In this document: piece by piece, positions 21,510 through 31,380 of the stretch
Numbering within the stretch: the stretch's first letter is position 1
Layout of the letters: every line of letters starts with the position of its first letter
From: Theristus sp. LFF4_11
Lineage: Eukaryota > Nematoda > Chromadorea > Monhysterida > Xyalidae
Reading direction: 5' to 3'
Assembly (NCBI GenBank): GCA_030248135.1
Contig: JASANC010001108.1
Location: 37,224-101,223 of the forward strand
DNA: 64,000 bases
The notes under the pieces: model-generated
The model's input: only the letters and a program-made list of their open reading frames with translations
Told to the model about the DNA's origin: nothing
The model's database searches: none
Position numbers and translations under genes: made by a program

Positions 21510-24500
21510 TCATGTAGTCCTAAAGTTCATCACTCCGAAGAGAATTTTATCACGGAGACGTCCAGAGACGACGACTTCGATCACTTCGACGCTGTCGTAG
21601 AACACGTAGCCGATTGCTGACTGCAGCTTCAAGCAGCGCGTGCTGGCTGGCGTGCATGCGTTCGTACGGTACAGCACACAGTCGCTTGTTGCCGCCTTGA
21701 ACGCGATCGCGCGGCACCAATCGTGGTGAGTGACGCACTTCTCGGCTGCGCAACACAAGTTTATGTGATGCTGATTTGAAAATGTTCGTTTTTATGTCCT
21801 GTTTGGTGTTCAACGGCTATAGACCCGTATTCTCCCGTTCATCCAGGTTGAATGAGGTTTTCGTTTTTTCCACATGAATTCAATCATTCTTGTTGAACGT
21901 GTCCCAATATGCATTTTCACGCATAGATAAGGAAAATGCTTCACGGCTGCGCAGCTATTTGAAATCACGAAACTAAACGTAATCTGACGCAGAATTCTGC
22001 AAGTAAACGAAACCCTGTATACCAGTCCAATTGTTGTAACCAAATTAAATTATTATTTTAATTCACATTCCGACTCCATCCGGGCGCGAAGCAGCGTGTT
22101 CGGTTCTCAGCTGTGCGGCTTTTCCACACATCATTCAACATTACTCCGCCTCCGCACAAAATGATAATATTGAACCAACCACATTGCACACGACTGCTAA
22201 TATTAGCAACACTGAGCGACAACGTTTGTTCACTGTTGCCCCATCGATCGACACCCTGGCCATGTTGTGTAAACATAACATATGCTGGTTTCGGCGGTAC
22301 GGTTGCGTAGGTTTCTGCAATTATTGAAAAGAACGGTTTCCTAAATATACCGTATTGTAATGGCCTACTTTTAGTATCCATACTTCAGCCTCGTGCCACC
22401 TTACAACGCACCGTTCTCCTTTTTCGTGCTGGGAGTATGCGGCGTGACTGCGTATAACAGGGTGCTTGTGTGCAGATTTTCGTCTACTTTCGTTTCTGAT
22501 TGGTAGTTGTGGCCGTGCCTGATTGCTTTGTGTTGTCGGGTTCAGTGTGTTGATTGGTTGTTTCTTTCCTAATCCAGTTAATCCGGTGTCACGTGACTTA
22601 CTGTATAAATACCCGTGCCCGGCTATTGTTCGGTGTCAGTTAGTGCCAGTTCGTGTTTTATCGTTTTGATTCTCGAGTTACTGACCGTCTTTCCGTATTA
22701 AACATCCGAGAAAGTTTTGTTGAAGTGGCGCCGTTTTATTCTTCTCCTATCGACGACAGTTTTATTCGAATAAATAATAAAAGAAAAGAAAAGAGAAAAG
22801 AATTGAAATGTGAATTAACAGTGAAAATCTTAACGACCGACAGACTTTAACCAAACGCAAATCGTTCTTTCACTTTGAGCAAAAGTGCAGGACAGGTCGA
22901 CGACGATCCGAGCGCTTTGATCCCCACATCAGCGTTCGAGGCCGGGGGATTCGGAGCGTTGGAGGTCCAGAGTGAACCGTTACACCAAAGGAGGCCATTT
23001 CAGTATTTTATTTTCGAGATGATTTTTTTGTGGATCTGCGATTCATCCATGCGTTTGCAGACATAAAGTAAATTCTACAGGAATATTCAAAACTGCCGTA
23101 CCGTATTACCCCCATTTAACCCCCCCCCCCACCAATAAACCCCACCCCCCCCACCAATAAACCCCCACCCCCACGACAAGTTTCCGAATAATCCCCCCCA
23201 CAAATAATCCTCCATGGGGGTTAATTGGAAACCTGTTTGAAACACATACTCAGCGAATTCAGTGGCTGAATGCAGTGACATTGGTGAAATTGTGCTACCA
23301 AAGGCCCCAAAGGGATGAGTTAATGGTAATTTCATTACAAAAGGCTGTTACAAAAAAAATCTCTGTGAAAAGTAGAAGTTTCTGCGACTTTCTTGCCTGC
23401 CATGCAAGATATTTTTTGCCATTTTTCAACAAACCCCCACCCAATTTGTTTGTAAATAACCCCCCCCCCTCACCAATAAACCCCCCCCCCACCAATAAAC
23501 CCCCACCCCTAAAAGTCGCTGACGTATTAATACCCCATGGGGGTTTATTGGGGGTAATACGGTATATCTTTTTTGGATAGATCGGAATATTCACGAACTT
23601 TCACAATAGACACCGTGCGCCGTCGGAGGACAGAAACAAGTGGCGTTTTCGAGCAGATTCACATTGAACACGCAACTGCCCCCATTCTGGCATTTTGTGG
23701 CCGTGCAGTTGGTCGGTGCAACGTGGCCTATATGCGATTATTCACTTGAATTTGTTTTTTTTTCAAAATCAATTTTCATTCTTCATTTTATCAATTCGAC
23801 CGAACTGTATTTAGTTTGGAACTGAGTTACATTGTATTATCTTTCTTATTAAACGTGACCCAATATGCGTTTGCACACACAGATAGAGAAAATGTTTCAT
23901 GGCTGCGCGGCAATTTTAAATGAGCAAAAACTTAACGTATTCTGACGACAGATTCGTGCAAGAAATTGAGAAAAAAACCAGTCGGAATGTTTTCTCACTA
24001 AACAAAATTTATTTTAATTCATATTCGAACTACGCTCTGGCGCGAAACATTTTTTTCAGTGTGCGGCTTTTCCACACATCATTCAACATTACTAAGCTTC
24101 CTTCGTACGAAAAGATTATAGTTGCTTGTTGTGTTGCGGTTCGTTGTTCTGCTGATATCGAAACTTTGTGGGGGGGGGGGCACACCCGCATAACAAGACC
24201 GCGCACGAATGGAAAAAAACTCAAGTTTGCTCAGCGAAACACCGAACCATCTAAATGCCAACGTTGTTTCTTGTCACCACCGTCTCGTATGCGCGTTAGT
24301 TTCACTTTGTTGTCGATAGGGTCTGTAAAGCAATCATGTTTTTAATTTACTTGGGTTTCGTGAGCAAATAGTTTTTTGTTACGAAACGAGCGACACAGTA
24401 TGTGGCGGCATGTGAACATCGCGTGTCTAAAATTCACAAATTTTAATGCGCAGAAAAGAGCAAAAGAAAACAAAAGAGCCTTCTGATCGCTTCAGGATTT

Positions 24501-25615
24501 CATCTCCCCATTCTCACAGCCCCACATTATAATCAGTCTTTATCAACAGCAAACAGTTTTGATTTTTTTTTTTGTAATGTGCCATCTTACTGTGGTCGCG
24601 TTTGAACGCCGCACGCAAACATACCGCCGTAGATGGTGTTGTTCTCAACGTTCTCAATGCCGTACAGCGTGCACGCGTGATCGAGCACTGACACTTTGAT
24701 CTTCACGAGTTGATTCATCCCGAATTTGTTGACTTTACGCCAGAAGAGTATTGCTGTGCCCTCGTGACGGCGGTCCTTCCAAAGCAGATCTAAGACAAAC
24801 TTCGTCTGAAATGATAAAAAAACCGTGTTGTTGATTATGAAGAGAGTGCTGGTCTATCTGTGAAAAGTGGGGGAAACCGAAAAAATCCCAAGTTTGAACT
24901 TTGCAAAAAGACATCAGTAGTAATGCGGCACGTGTATTTGCATATGCATTTGCATTTGCGACCGAACCCGACACGCCTGTTTAGTCTTTCATCTGCAAGC
25001 GAGCGCATTCTGCTGCTAACACAGAAAAATCAGTTGCTCAAAGTTACGTTGCTCTCCGGACGGACTGTGTAGATGGTTGGATCGTTCGATGCGTCTGCGC
25101 CACCGTAGAACTTGAACCGTTGGTTTTTGGCGCCCGTGTACGGTTGCAGGACAGCCTTGTTGCCGCCGTCTATGGAACGTATGAATAGTTCATTCGTTAA
25201 ACTCTGAGTTTGAATAATCAATGACGAATGAAGAAATATGGAATGCTCGGTTAGTGTAGTCGGTGGTGTGTTCTGAGAGCACCAAAACTTTTAGTGTGTT
25301 TGTTCAACGTTTTCAATTAATAAATCCAGTTTGTTGTTTACATTATTCATTTGACACGTTTGAATAATGGACCAATTGAAATGGACCTATTCAAAATGGT
25401 ATCGCAGGTTTTCAAATAATGAAAAAAAAACCTTGTTTTAGCAAATGATTAAAAAAAATTAGTTCACGAATGAATAATCAGCCAATAGTATACCATCTCT
25501 ACGATCGCCAACCGTCAACGCCATCATTGTCTGCTCGTTCACAATCGAATAGAACCTGTTCGGGTCTGGTGTGCACATGTTGTACGCTTCGCCTGTGTGC
25601 AAGGCGTTTAATTTT
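21510..25615 (-). CDS. Predicted secreted protein: beta-trefoil (ricin B-type) + EGF + PAN-like, 5' end missing
   Basis: Five phased exons on the minus strand: 25615-25494 (FYSIVNEQTMMALTVGD), 25169-25048 (NKAVLQPYTGAKNQRFKFYG), 24805-24625 (KFVLDLLWKDRRHEGTAILF), 23727-23599 and 21745-21510. The first three look like repeats of a carbohydrate-binding beta-trefoil: hydrophobic pattern, and NQRFKF at the QxW position. The fourth has six cysteines in EGF spacing (KCQNGGSC, then TCFCPP and YCE). The last has CVTHHDWCRAIAF and SDCVLYRTNAC, like a PAN/apple module, and ends in a stop at 21510. The upstream exon or exons, expected to carry a signal peptide, were not found. Likely extracellular glycan or protein binding; exact function unknown. 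Confidence 0.75.
22440..22985 (+). other. TATA-containing segment, possible retroelement LTR remnant
   Basis: It contains CACGTGACTTACTGTATAAA, then a segment resembling a transcription start region. About 120 bp further on is GTGGCGCCG, which resembles the first bases of a tRNA primer-binding site. The following 22905-22985 stretch has sequence similarity to 20935-21010. It lies in the last intron of the lectin/EGF/PAN gene. No gag or pol is recognised. Confidence 0.25.
23099..23564. mobile_element. 466-bp TIR element with C-run arrays
   Basis: It begins TACCGTATTACCCCCA and ends with the exact inverted copy. Internally it holds two arrays of AATAAACCCCC-type units, each closed by a CCATGGGGGTT segment that can pair back onto the C runs. 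It is inserted in the last intron of the 21510-25615 gene, 35 bp from the EGF exon. Non-coding. Confidence 0.78.
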
Positions 25616-25798
25616 CTGAACCGAACGGAATCGTTTCTTTTCAGTAAGTCCGAACACGCACAAAACAATACCACTGAACATTCCACATCATTATTCAACG
25701 CAAGAGATCATGCCGCATGCTGCTATTTAAACCAAAGTGCGCGCCATATTCGATTCCGCTACAGCATGTTGCACACCACAATGTCGCACGGGTATAGG

Positions 25799-25880
25799 GG
25801 CATTCATGAAGACACATTTAGTGACCGAATAGCTATGTTTTAACCCAGCTGTCACTAAATACTCATTCATGAATGCCGCT
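25799..25880. repeat. MITE family E, best intact copy
   Basis: An ~82-bp palindromic element: GGCATTCATGAAGACACATT and TAGTGACCG-TAGCTATGTTTTA are mirrored by CAGCTGTCACTAAATACTCA and TTCATGAATGCCGC. It lies upstream of the first recognised exon of the lectin/EGF/PAN gene. Confidence 0.75.
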
Positions 25881-26202
25881 TATGGGGATCATCGAATTAC
25901 GCCGCTGCCGTCCAGATCGCTAGTCGCTGCTGCTATGACCCCGAAAACGCATTCACGAACATTCAGATTTTTTTCGTGGCGCACCGCTGCTTTTGGCTTT
26001 TTTTCAACCTTTAACGCGTAACGGAATGACTTGCGTTTTGATCGAAACAGTAGCATGGCATGAGCTTCGACGTGCCGAGTAGAACGCTCTTTCGCTTTTT
26101 TTGTTCAGCATGCACATAAATACATGTAAATTTTTAAACACTGAACATTTGTTTTTTTTTAATGTCAAACGATGTAACGTCGCGTGAAGTAACATTAGCG
26201 TT
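25881..26202. other. Spacer, no gene seen
   Basis: Short A/T-rich sequence between the family E element and the TTAA-flanked element. No exon for the neighbouring gene could be supported here. Confidence 0.4.
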
Positions 26203-28622
26203 TTAACACCGTTTGCAAATAAGAGTGGGGGGGGGGGTCTAGCGCTACATGGGAAAGTTTTCAAACCAAGGGTGCAGAGACATTCTACTAATCAAGGCGC
26301 TTCAGGTTTACCCCTTGAGTACCCCCTGATTATGCCTATAAAGGTCGTTTTTAGGGCGCGGAAGTTAAAAAACCCTCGATTTTTTGCGATTTTTCGCAAA
26401 GTGTACCTTTTTAGCCCTACCGTATCTCGTTGTTGCACAATTTCTAGAACCTCACACAGTATTCACGTGAAAGATCTTGCGGAGTTCTTTAAGGCCCTGT
26501 ATCAATGAGCCCTTGCAAGGGGGGTCCCTGAGGCGCTACGACGCTAGTTAAAATTACTTTTTTGAAAAATTACGTCATTTTTTAAAAACATTTTTTTGAG
26601 CTCATAAACACAAATTTTTGATTTTCATTTTTGGTTCTACAGGGGGGTTTTCGGGGTCGCTGAATTTGAATCTGACCTTAGATTTTTTCTCCGAGCATTT
26701 TTTTGCCCAAAAATTGGGCAAAAACACATTTTTTTGCGTTTTTCAGTGTTTTTTGTTTTAATGTTTTAATTTTATGCGTGGGTTTTATTAAAAAAAACTA
26801 TTTTCTGATAGCTTTACAACCGTTGTATTTGAATCAGTTTTTATATTTTGCAACTGACCGCTTGCTCACTCAAAAAAATGGGTAAAATGTTGATTTTTTT
26901 GCTTTTTTCATATGTTTTCGTTTCACAGTGAAAAAAATCAGTTCAGAAACCACTTTTAACTTTAATTGTTAATTCTCCAGGGGGTTTTCAAGATCGCTCA
27001 ATTCGAATCTGATTTTATATTTTTGCCCCGGGCATTTTGTATCTCAAAAATTGGGCAAAAACACTTTTTTTGCGTTTTCCAGTGGTTTTTTGTTTTAATT
27101 TCTAATTTTAAGTGTGGATTTTTATTTAAAAAAAAACTGTTTTCTAATAGCTTTACAACTGCTGTACTTCAATACGTTATTATATTTTGTAACGGACCAC
27201 TTTCTCACTCAAAAATGGGTAAATCATGGATCTTTTTGCCGTTTTCAGACGTTTTCGTTTCATAGTAATAAATAAGTTTGAAAACAATTTTTAAAACCCC
27301 TTCCTAGGAGTTCCCAAATGCGCCGAATCCATATCTGTAAGCAAATTTTACAATTGACCTATTACTAACCCTTATAAATGGGTAAAAAATCTACACTGTA
27401 GTCTTTCTGTAGACGTTTTTCTTTTTTGTGTTTGAACCAGACTTGTAAATTAATGTTAATTTGTCCTCGAGAATTTTTTACGCCGCTGAAGTTAAATTTG
27501 TTTTTGGTTTTTTTTAAACTGGTGCTTTTTTACCCCAATTTTACCCAATTGGGTAAAAACTGTCACTTTCAGCTTTCTGTTTGAAACGTACATTATGAAT
27601 GGTTTTGCGTTTCTTTGATGCTTGAGATTGATGAATTCAAGTCCGCTGTCATGCACCGAGAGTAGTGTTTTAACCCAAAAGGGTAAATACTTATGCACTT
27701 GTCTTATTTCGGGTCTTTTTGTCTTTTGTGAGAAACAAGCTTGTAAATGTTCTGTATTCTAGTTAGTTAGTGTATTTAGTTTTCATTAGTCTTTTGTTTT
27801 CTAAAGCTCTCAAGTTTTTGTCAAGACTGAGAGACTGACATGCACCCATACCGAATATACATTTACCCTAATGTTTTGCCTCACTTTTTACCCTTTTGGG
27901 TTAAAACACTAGTCTCGGTGCATGACAGCAGACTTGAATTCATCAATCTCAAGCATCAAAGAAACGCAAAACCATTCATAATGTACGTTTCAAACAGAAA
28001 GCTGAAAGTGACAGTTTTTAGCCAATTGGGTAAAATTGGGGTAAAAAAGCACCAGTTTAAAAAAACCAAAAACAAATTTAACTTCAGCGGCGTAAAAAAT
28101 TCTCGAGGACAAATTAACATTAATTTACAAGTCTGGTTCAAACACAAAAAAAACGTCTACAGAAAGACTACAGTGTAGATTTTTTACCCATTTATAAGGG
28201 TTAGTAATGGGTCAATTGTAAAATTTGCTTACAGATATGTATTCGGCGCATTTGGGAACTCCTAGGAAGGGGTTTTAAAAATTGTTTTCAAACTTATTTA
28301 TTACTATGAAACGAAAACGTCTGAAAACGGCAAAAAGATCCATGTTTTACCCATTTTTGAGTGAGAAAGTGGTCCGTTACAAAATATAATAACGTATTGA
28401 AGTACAGCAGTTGTAAAGCTATTAGAAAACAGTTTTTTTAAATGAAAATCCACACTTAAAATTAGAAATTAAAACAAAAAACCATTGGAAAACGCAAAAA
28501 AAAGTGTTTTTGCCCAATTTTTGAGCAACAAAATGCCCGGGGCAAAAATAAAAAATCAGATTCGAATTGAGCGATCTTGAAAACCCCCTGGAGAATTAAC
28601 AATTATTTGCAAACGGTGTTAA
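26203..28622. mobile_element. TTAA-flanked element with 16-bp TIRs and ~0.7-kb inverted arms
   Basis: The body 26207-28618 begins CACCGTTTGCAAATAA and ends with its exact inverse, with TTAA directly outside both ends (26203-26206 and 28619-28622). 26962-27700 is repeated in inverted orientation at 27881-28603 with high identity (for example CCTAGGAGTTCCCAAATGCG), around a ~180-bp spacer. 26640-26960 is a diverged tandem copy of the start of the left arm. No transposase is seen. TTAA target duplication is characteristic of piggyBac-type insertion, but assignment rests on the flanks only. Confidence 0.8.
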
Positions 28623-29220
28623 GCTTCATGAATGGTGTTTTAGTGTTAATTTTTTTTGTCTCAATCAGCAAGTTCGTGTTGAACACGAATATGAACAAGG
28701 TGCACGCCGACTTTACCAACCGAAAGCACGCCAGCAAATCGCAATGTAGATCAGGCATCTGGTGACGGTGACCACCGACACAACGTCTCGCTCATTTTTG
28801 ATCATTTTTCGAGTTAGAAAAATGACATCGACCGAGTACTGTTTTTACGCGCTTTTATTTTTTATTCAGTCTGACAAAACAGGAATAAAACAACAACTGC
28901 GAGAGCAGTTGCCCACCCAACCAAGCACTTTCAGGATTGAACTTTAGCAACATGAAAATGCCACGAGAAGGATTTGTTGAATTAATGAGAAGTAAAGTTG
29001 GTTCAATTTGGTTCACAAAGCAAAATAGTTCGTGTGTGTAGTAAATCCTCGTATTTTCGTGTGAAAACGACACACATTCATACGAAAGGTGGTTTGGTAA
29101 ATAAACAAAGGGTTTGCAGAAATGTTTTGGTTAAAAAGAAATTTTGTCTGAATTGTAAAACTCAGAAATCATGCGTCACGACGTAATCACCAACCAATGA
29201 TAATACGTACATCGATTTTT
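28623..29220. other. Spacer, no gene seen
   Basis: Short open frames on both strands (for example 28577-28765 plus) have no recognisable domain and no supporting splice pattern. Confidence 0.4.
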
Positions 29221-29395
29221 TCTTTTGGTTCCGCAACTTGTTTGCTGACGTGGAATGGATGGAATTCAGTTTCGAATTTGATGCGGCAATTCAAAAAATT
29301 GCCGGTCGCTTCACAAAATTTCTAATAAACAGTAAACCATGAAAACTGCTTCTCTTATGCGCGCATTGAGTTGCAGAACCAAAAGAAACAATAAT
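29221..29395. repeat. MITE family A, copy 3
   Basis: Inverted ends TTTTGGTTCCGCAACT at the left and AGTTGCAGAACCAAAAG at the right. The interior includes GATGCGGCAATTCAAAA as in the other copies. About 175 bp, intergenic. Confidence 0.72.
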
Positions 29396-29417
29396 TATTG
29401 TATACACTTATCAATAT

Positions 29418-29580
29418 TACAATGTGTTTGTTTAAACCTGTCACTTTTTTGTACAATAGAGCTGGCGAAAAAAGAAAGAACAGGATCGGAGTTGCAAGGA
29501 AACATATCTAGCCACAGAAGAAGTGTTTGACTTCATCCAACCCGATTGAGTTCTTCTTGCTGTAACTCAAAGTTTCATTG
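29418..29580 (+). repeat. MITE family B, copy 3
   Basis: It begins TTTAAACCTGTCACTTTTTT and GAGCTGGCGAAA. It continues with GGATCGGAGTTGCAAGGAAA and the CTGTAACTCAAAG end shared in inverse orientation with 34980-35125. It abuts the family A copy. Confidence 0.65.
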
Positions 29581-29883
29581 CTCTGTGTGTAACCACACTG
29601 CTGCCCACTGAGGTGTAAATCATCAAAAAACGGAACATGCACAAAATACCAACCACGCTAAAAATATCATTTCCGATTCCGTTTCCGAAAATTTTACGAC
29701 CGTCTAAAATAGTTATCAATCTGACCATTTCTGACCACCAGACTCACACCGCAGAAAAGTGCAGCAAAGAAAACTTTTTTTCAGAAAACGAAGACGGAAA
29801 TGTTTTTCTAGCGTCTGACCAATCACAATGAACAGTTTGCGGACGTGTGTTTTCTGTGGCAGTCCAATTGTTCCACGGTGACT
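29581..29883. other. 3' flank of the small membrane-protein gene
   Basis: A/T-rich sequence just downstream (minus strand) of the stop at 29884; probably includes its 3' UTR. Nothing else is recognisable. Confidence 0.35.
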
Positions 29884-30773
29884 TCACTCAGACAGGACAA
29901 CGTACGCGACGACGACGCCCAGCCACAGCACGAGCACAACGACGACGAGCGAGGCGTCGATGACGCGCGTCACGCGGGCGGCACGCATGGTCGCCGACTC
30001 TTTCGTGACGTCAACTGCGGGCGTCTCAGCGGCTCGCACGACACACGAGACGATCAGCTGCTCGACGAACACCACCACCGCCAGTAGGCCGCATCTGCAA
30101 GCGCAGCGAAACGCATCGTTCGTCGAAACCGACGCGAAGTATTGTATGGAACGATGTGTCTTCAGTTTTGGTGCGACAGAATATATAGTTGCTTCGTTTG
30201 TTTTCGCGTCATTGCTTTTAAATTTATTCAAATAATTTGCCGTTTTGAAGCTTTAGATTTTTAATTCAATTTTTTGAAATATTCTTTAAAAAAAAATTTT
30301 GGACACAATTTTTTTGTGGACACAATTTTTTTGTTTTACTTGTGCATAGTTTTACATCGTGTTTTGCATATACGTGCTTTTTACATGAATATTTACATCA
30401 GTATTCACATTTTTCTGTTTGAATACTTGATTTTGCCTGCGGAACAATGATTTCCGTGCAATATAAGAAAGTCTGCAAAAAAAAACAATCCGACTAACAC
30501 GAATAAGAAGATAAGGTAGGGCGACTTGATTGCATCCCTGCCGTCATAGTCCACCAAATGCACCAGTTTCATCATTTCAGCAGACGACAAAAACAGCAGG
30601 AAAATGGCGGCTACGAAAAGCAGCCAACGTGACGTCAAATGGGTGCAAGCGCTTGGGAACAGACTGCCAAGCGTCAAAAGAGCGCCGATAATGCCGGTGG
30701 CCAGGAAAACCCAGGCGAATAAAACGACAATCTCTCGATTTCTCTCCGCGATATCTTCCGCCGAGATATCCAT
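29884..30773 (-). CDS. Small multi-pass membrane protein, two exons, family not recognised
   Basis: Exon 30773-30427 starts with ATG, and exon 30094-29884 ends with TGA. The junction keeps phase and gives about 185 residues. Hydrophobic segments: VVLFAWVFLATGIIGALLTL (about residues 16-40), WLLFVAAIFLLFLSS (49-65), YLIFLFVLVGLFFFADFLIL (82-103), then GLLAVVVFVEQLIVSCVV and a last one, DASLVVVVLVLWLGVVVAYV, near the C-terminus, so four or five spans. Short loops and few cysteines rule out an obvious receptor. Tetraspan (MARVEL- or claudin-like) proteins are the nearest architecture, but no signature motif is present. The donor choice (AA before GTATTC) is the only one nearby that keeps phase. 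Confidence 0.55.
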
Positions 30774-31380
30774 AATATACGATAATTAGTTTCGCTCCTC
30801 CTTGTTAAAACGTCGGTGAAGCTGAAATGTTGTCCGGTCGTTAAGGAACGTACACAAAGACAAAAAAGGTTTGACATTAGTTTGAAATTTTCCAGTGTGA
30901 ATGAATAAAATCGGCACAAACAACGATTTGCCGCCGCCACTGTAGCACTCTTTTCAAATTACTGCACTGGTTTTCAACAAAAACTTTTGGATTCCCTGCT
31001 CTTCTCGACCGCGGGGCACCGAAACCAAAGTCGAGCTGAGATCACTGGTGCCCCCAGGACAGAGCGGGGCTTAGAGGCTGTCCCCTCACGTGGCAAAGGT
31101 ATTGGTATTTGGAACTATTGGTGAGCCATCCGCTCCCCAAACCCACCGGAGTTTGGTACCTTTGGGTTTCCGGAATCGGTTTGAAGGGGGTGCTTCAAAT
31201 AGAAGAAATAAAAAATGCGTAAAATGTTTCAAAAAGGCATCAGACGACCAACAAAGACTTGAGGGTAAAAAACTAGGACCAAATTTAGGTTCGATTCTGC
31301 AGTGTATCTTCATTTTTTGTGGTGATTTTTGCGTTCTCTATTTGTGCGGTGACTTCACACAAAACTTTCAAAAATAACAT
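30774..31380. repeat. Spacer with a dispersed repeat (31025-31195)
   Basis: 31025-31195 shares GATCACTGGTGCC-CCAGGA and TTTGGTACC then TTTCCGGAATCGGT with 10880-11070. The rest, 30774-31024, is likely the promoter side of the membrane-protein gene. No TATA box stands out. Confidence 0.4.

Noticed and set aside
22875..23066. Possible gag-like open frame after the TATA-containing segment
   Set aside because: It needs a non-ATG start, has no zinc knuckle or known gag motif, and ends after 63 residues.
27492..28178. Paired open frames on opposite strands with identical peptides
   Set aside because: They are the two inverted arms of the TTAA-flanked element read from each side, not two genes.
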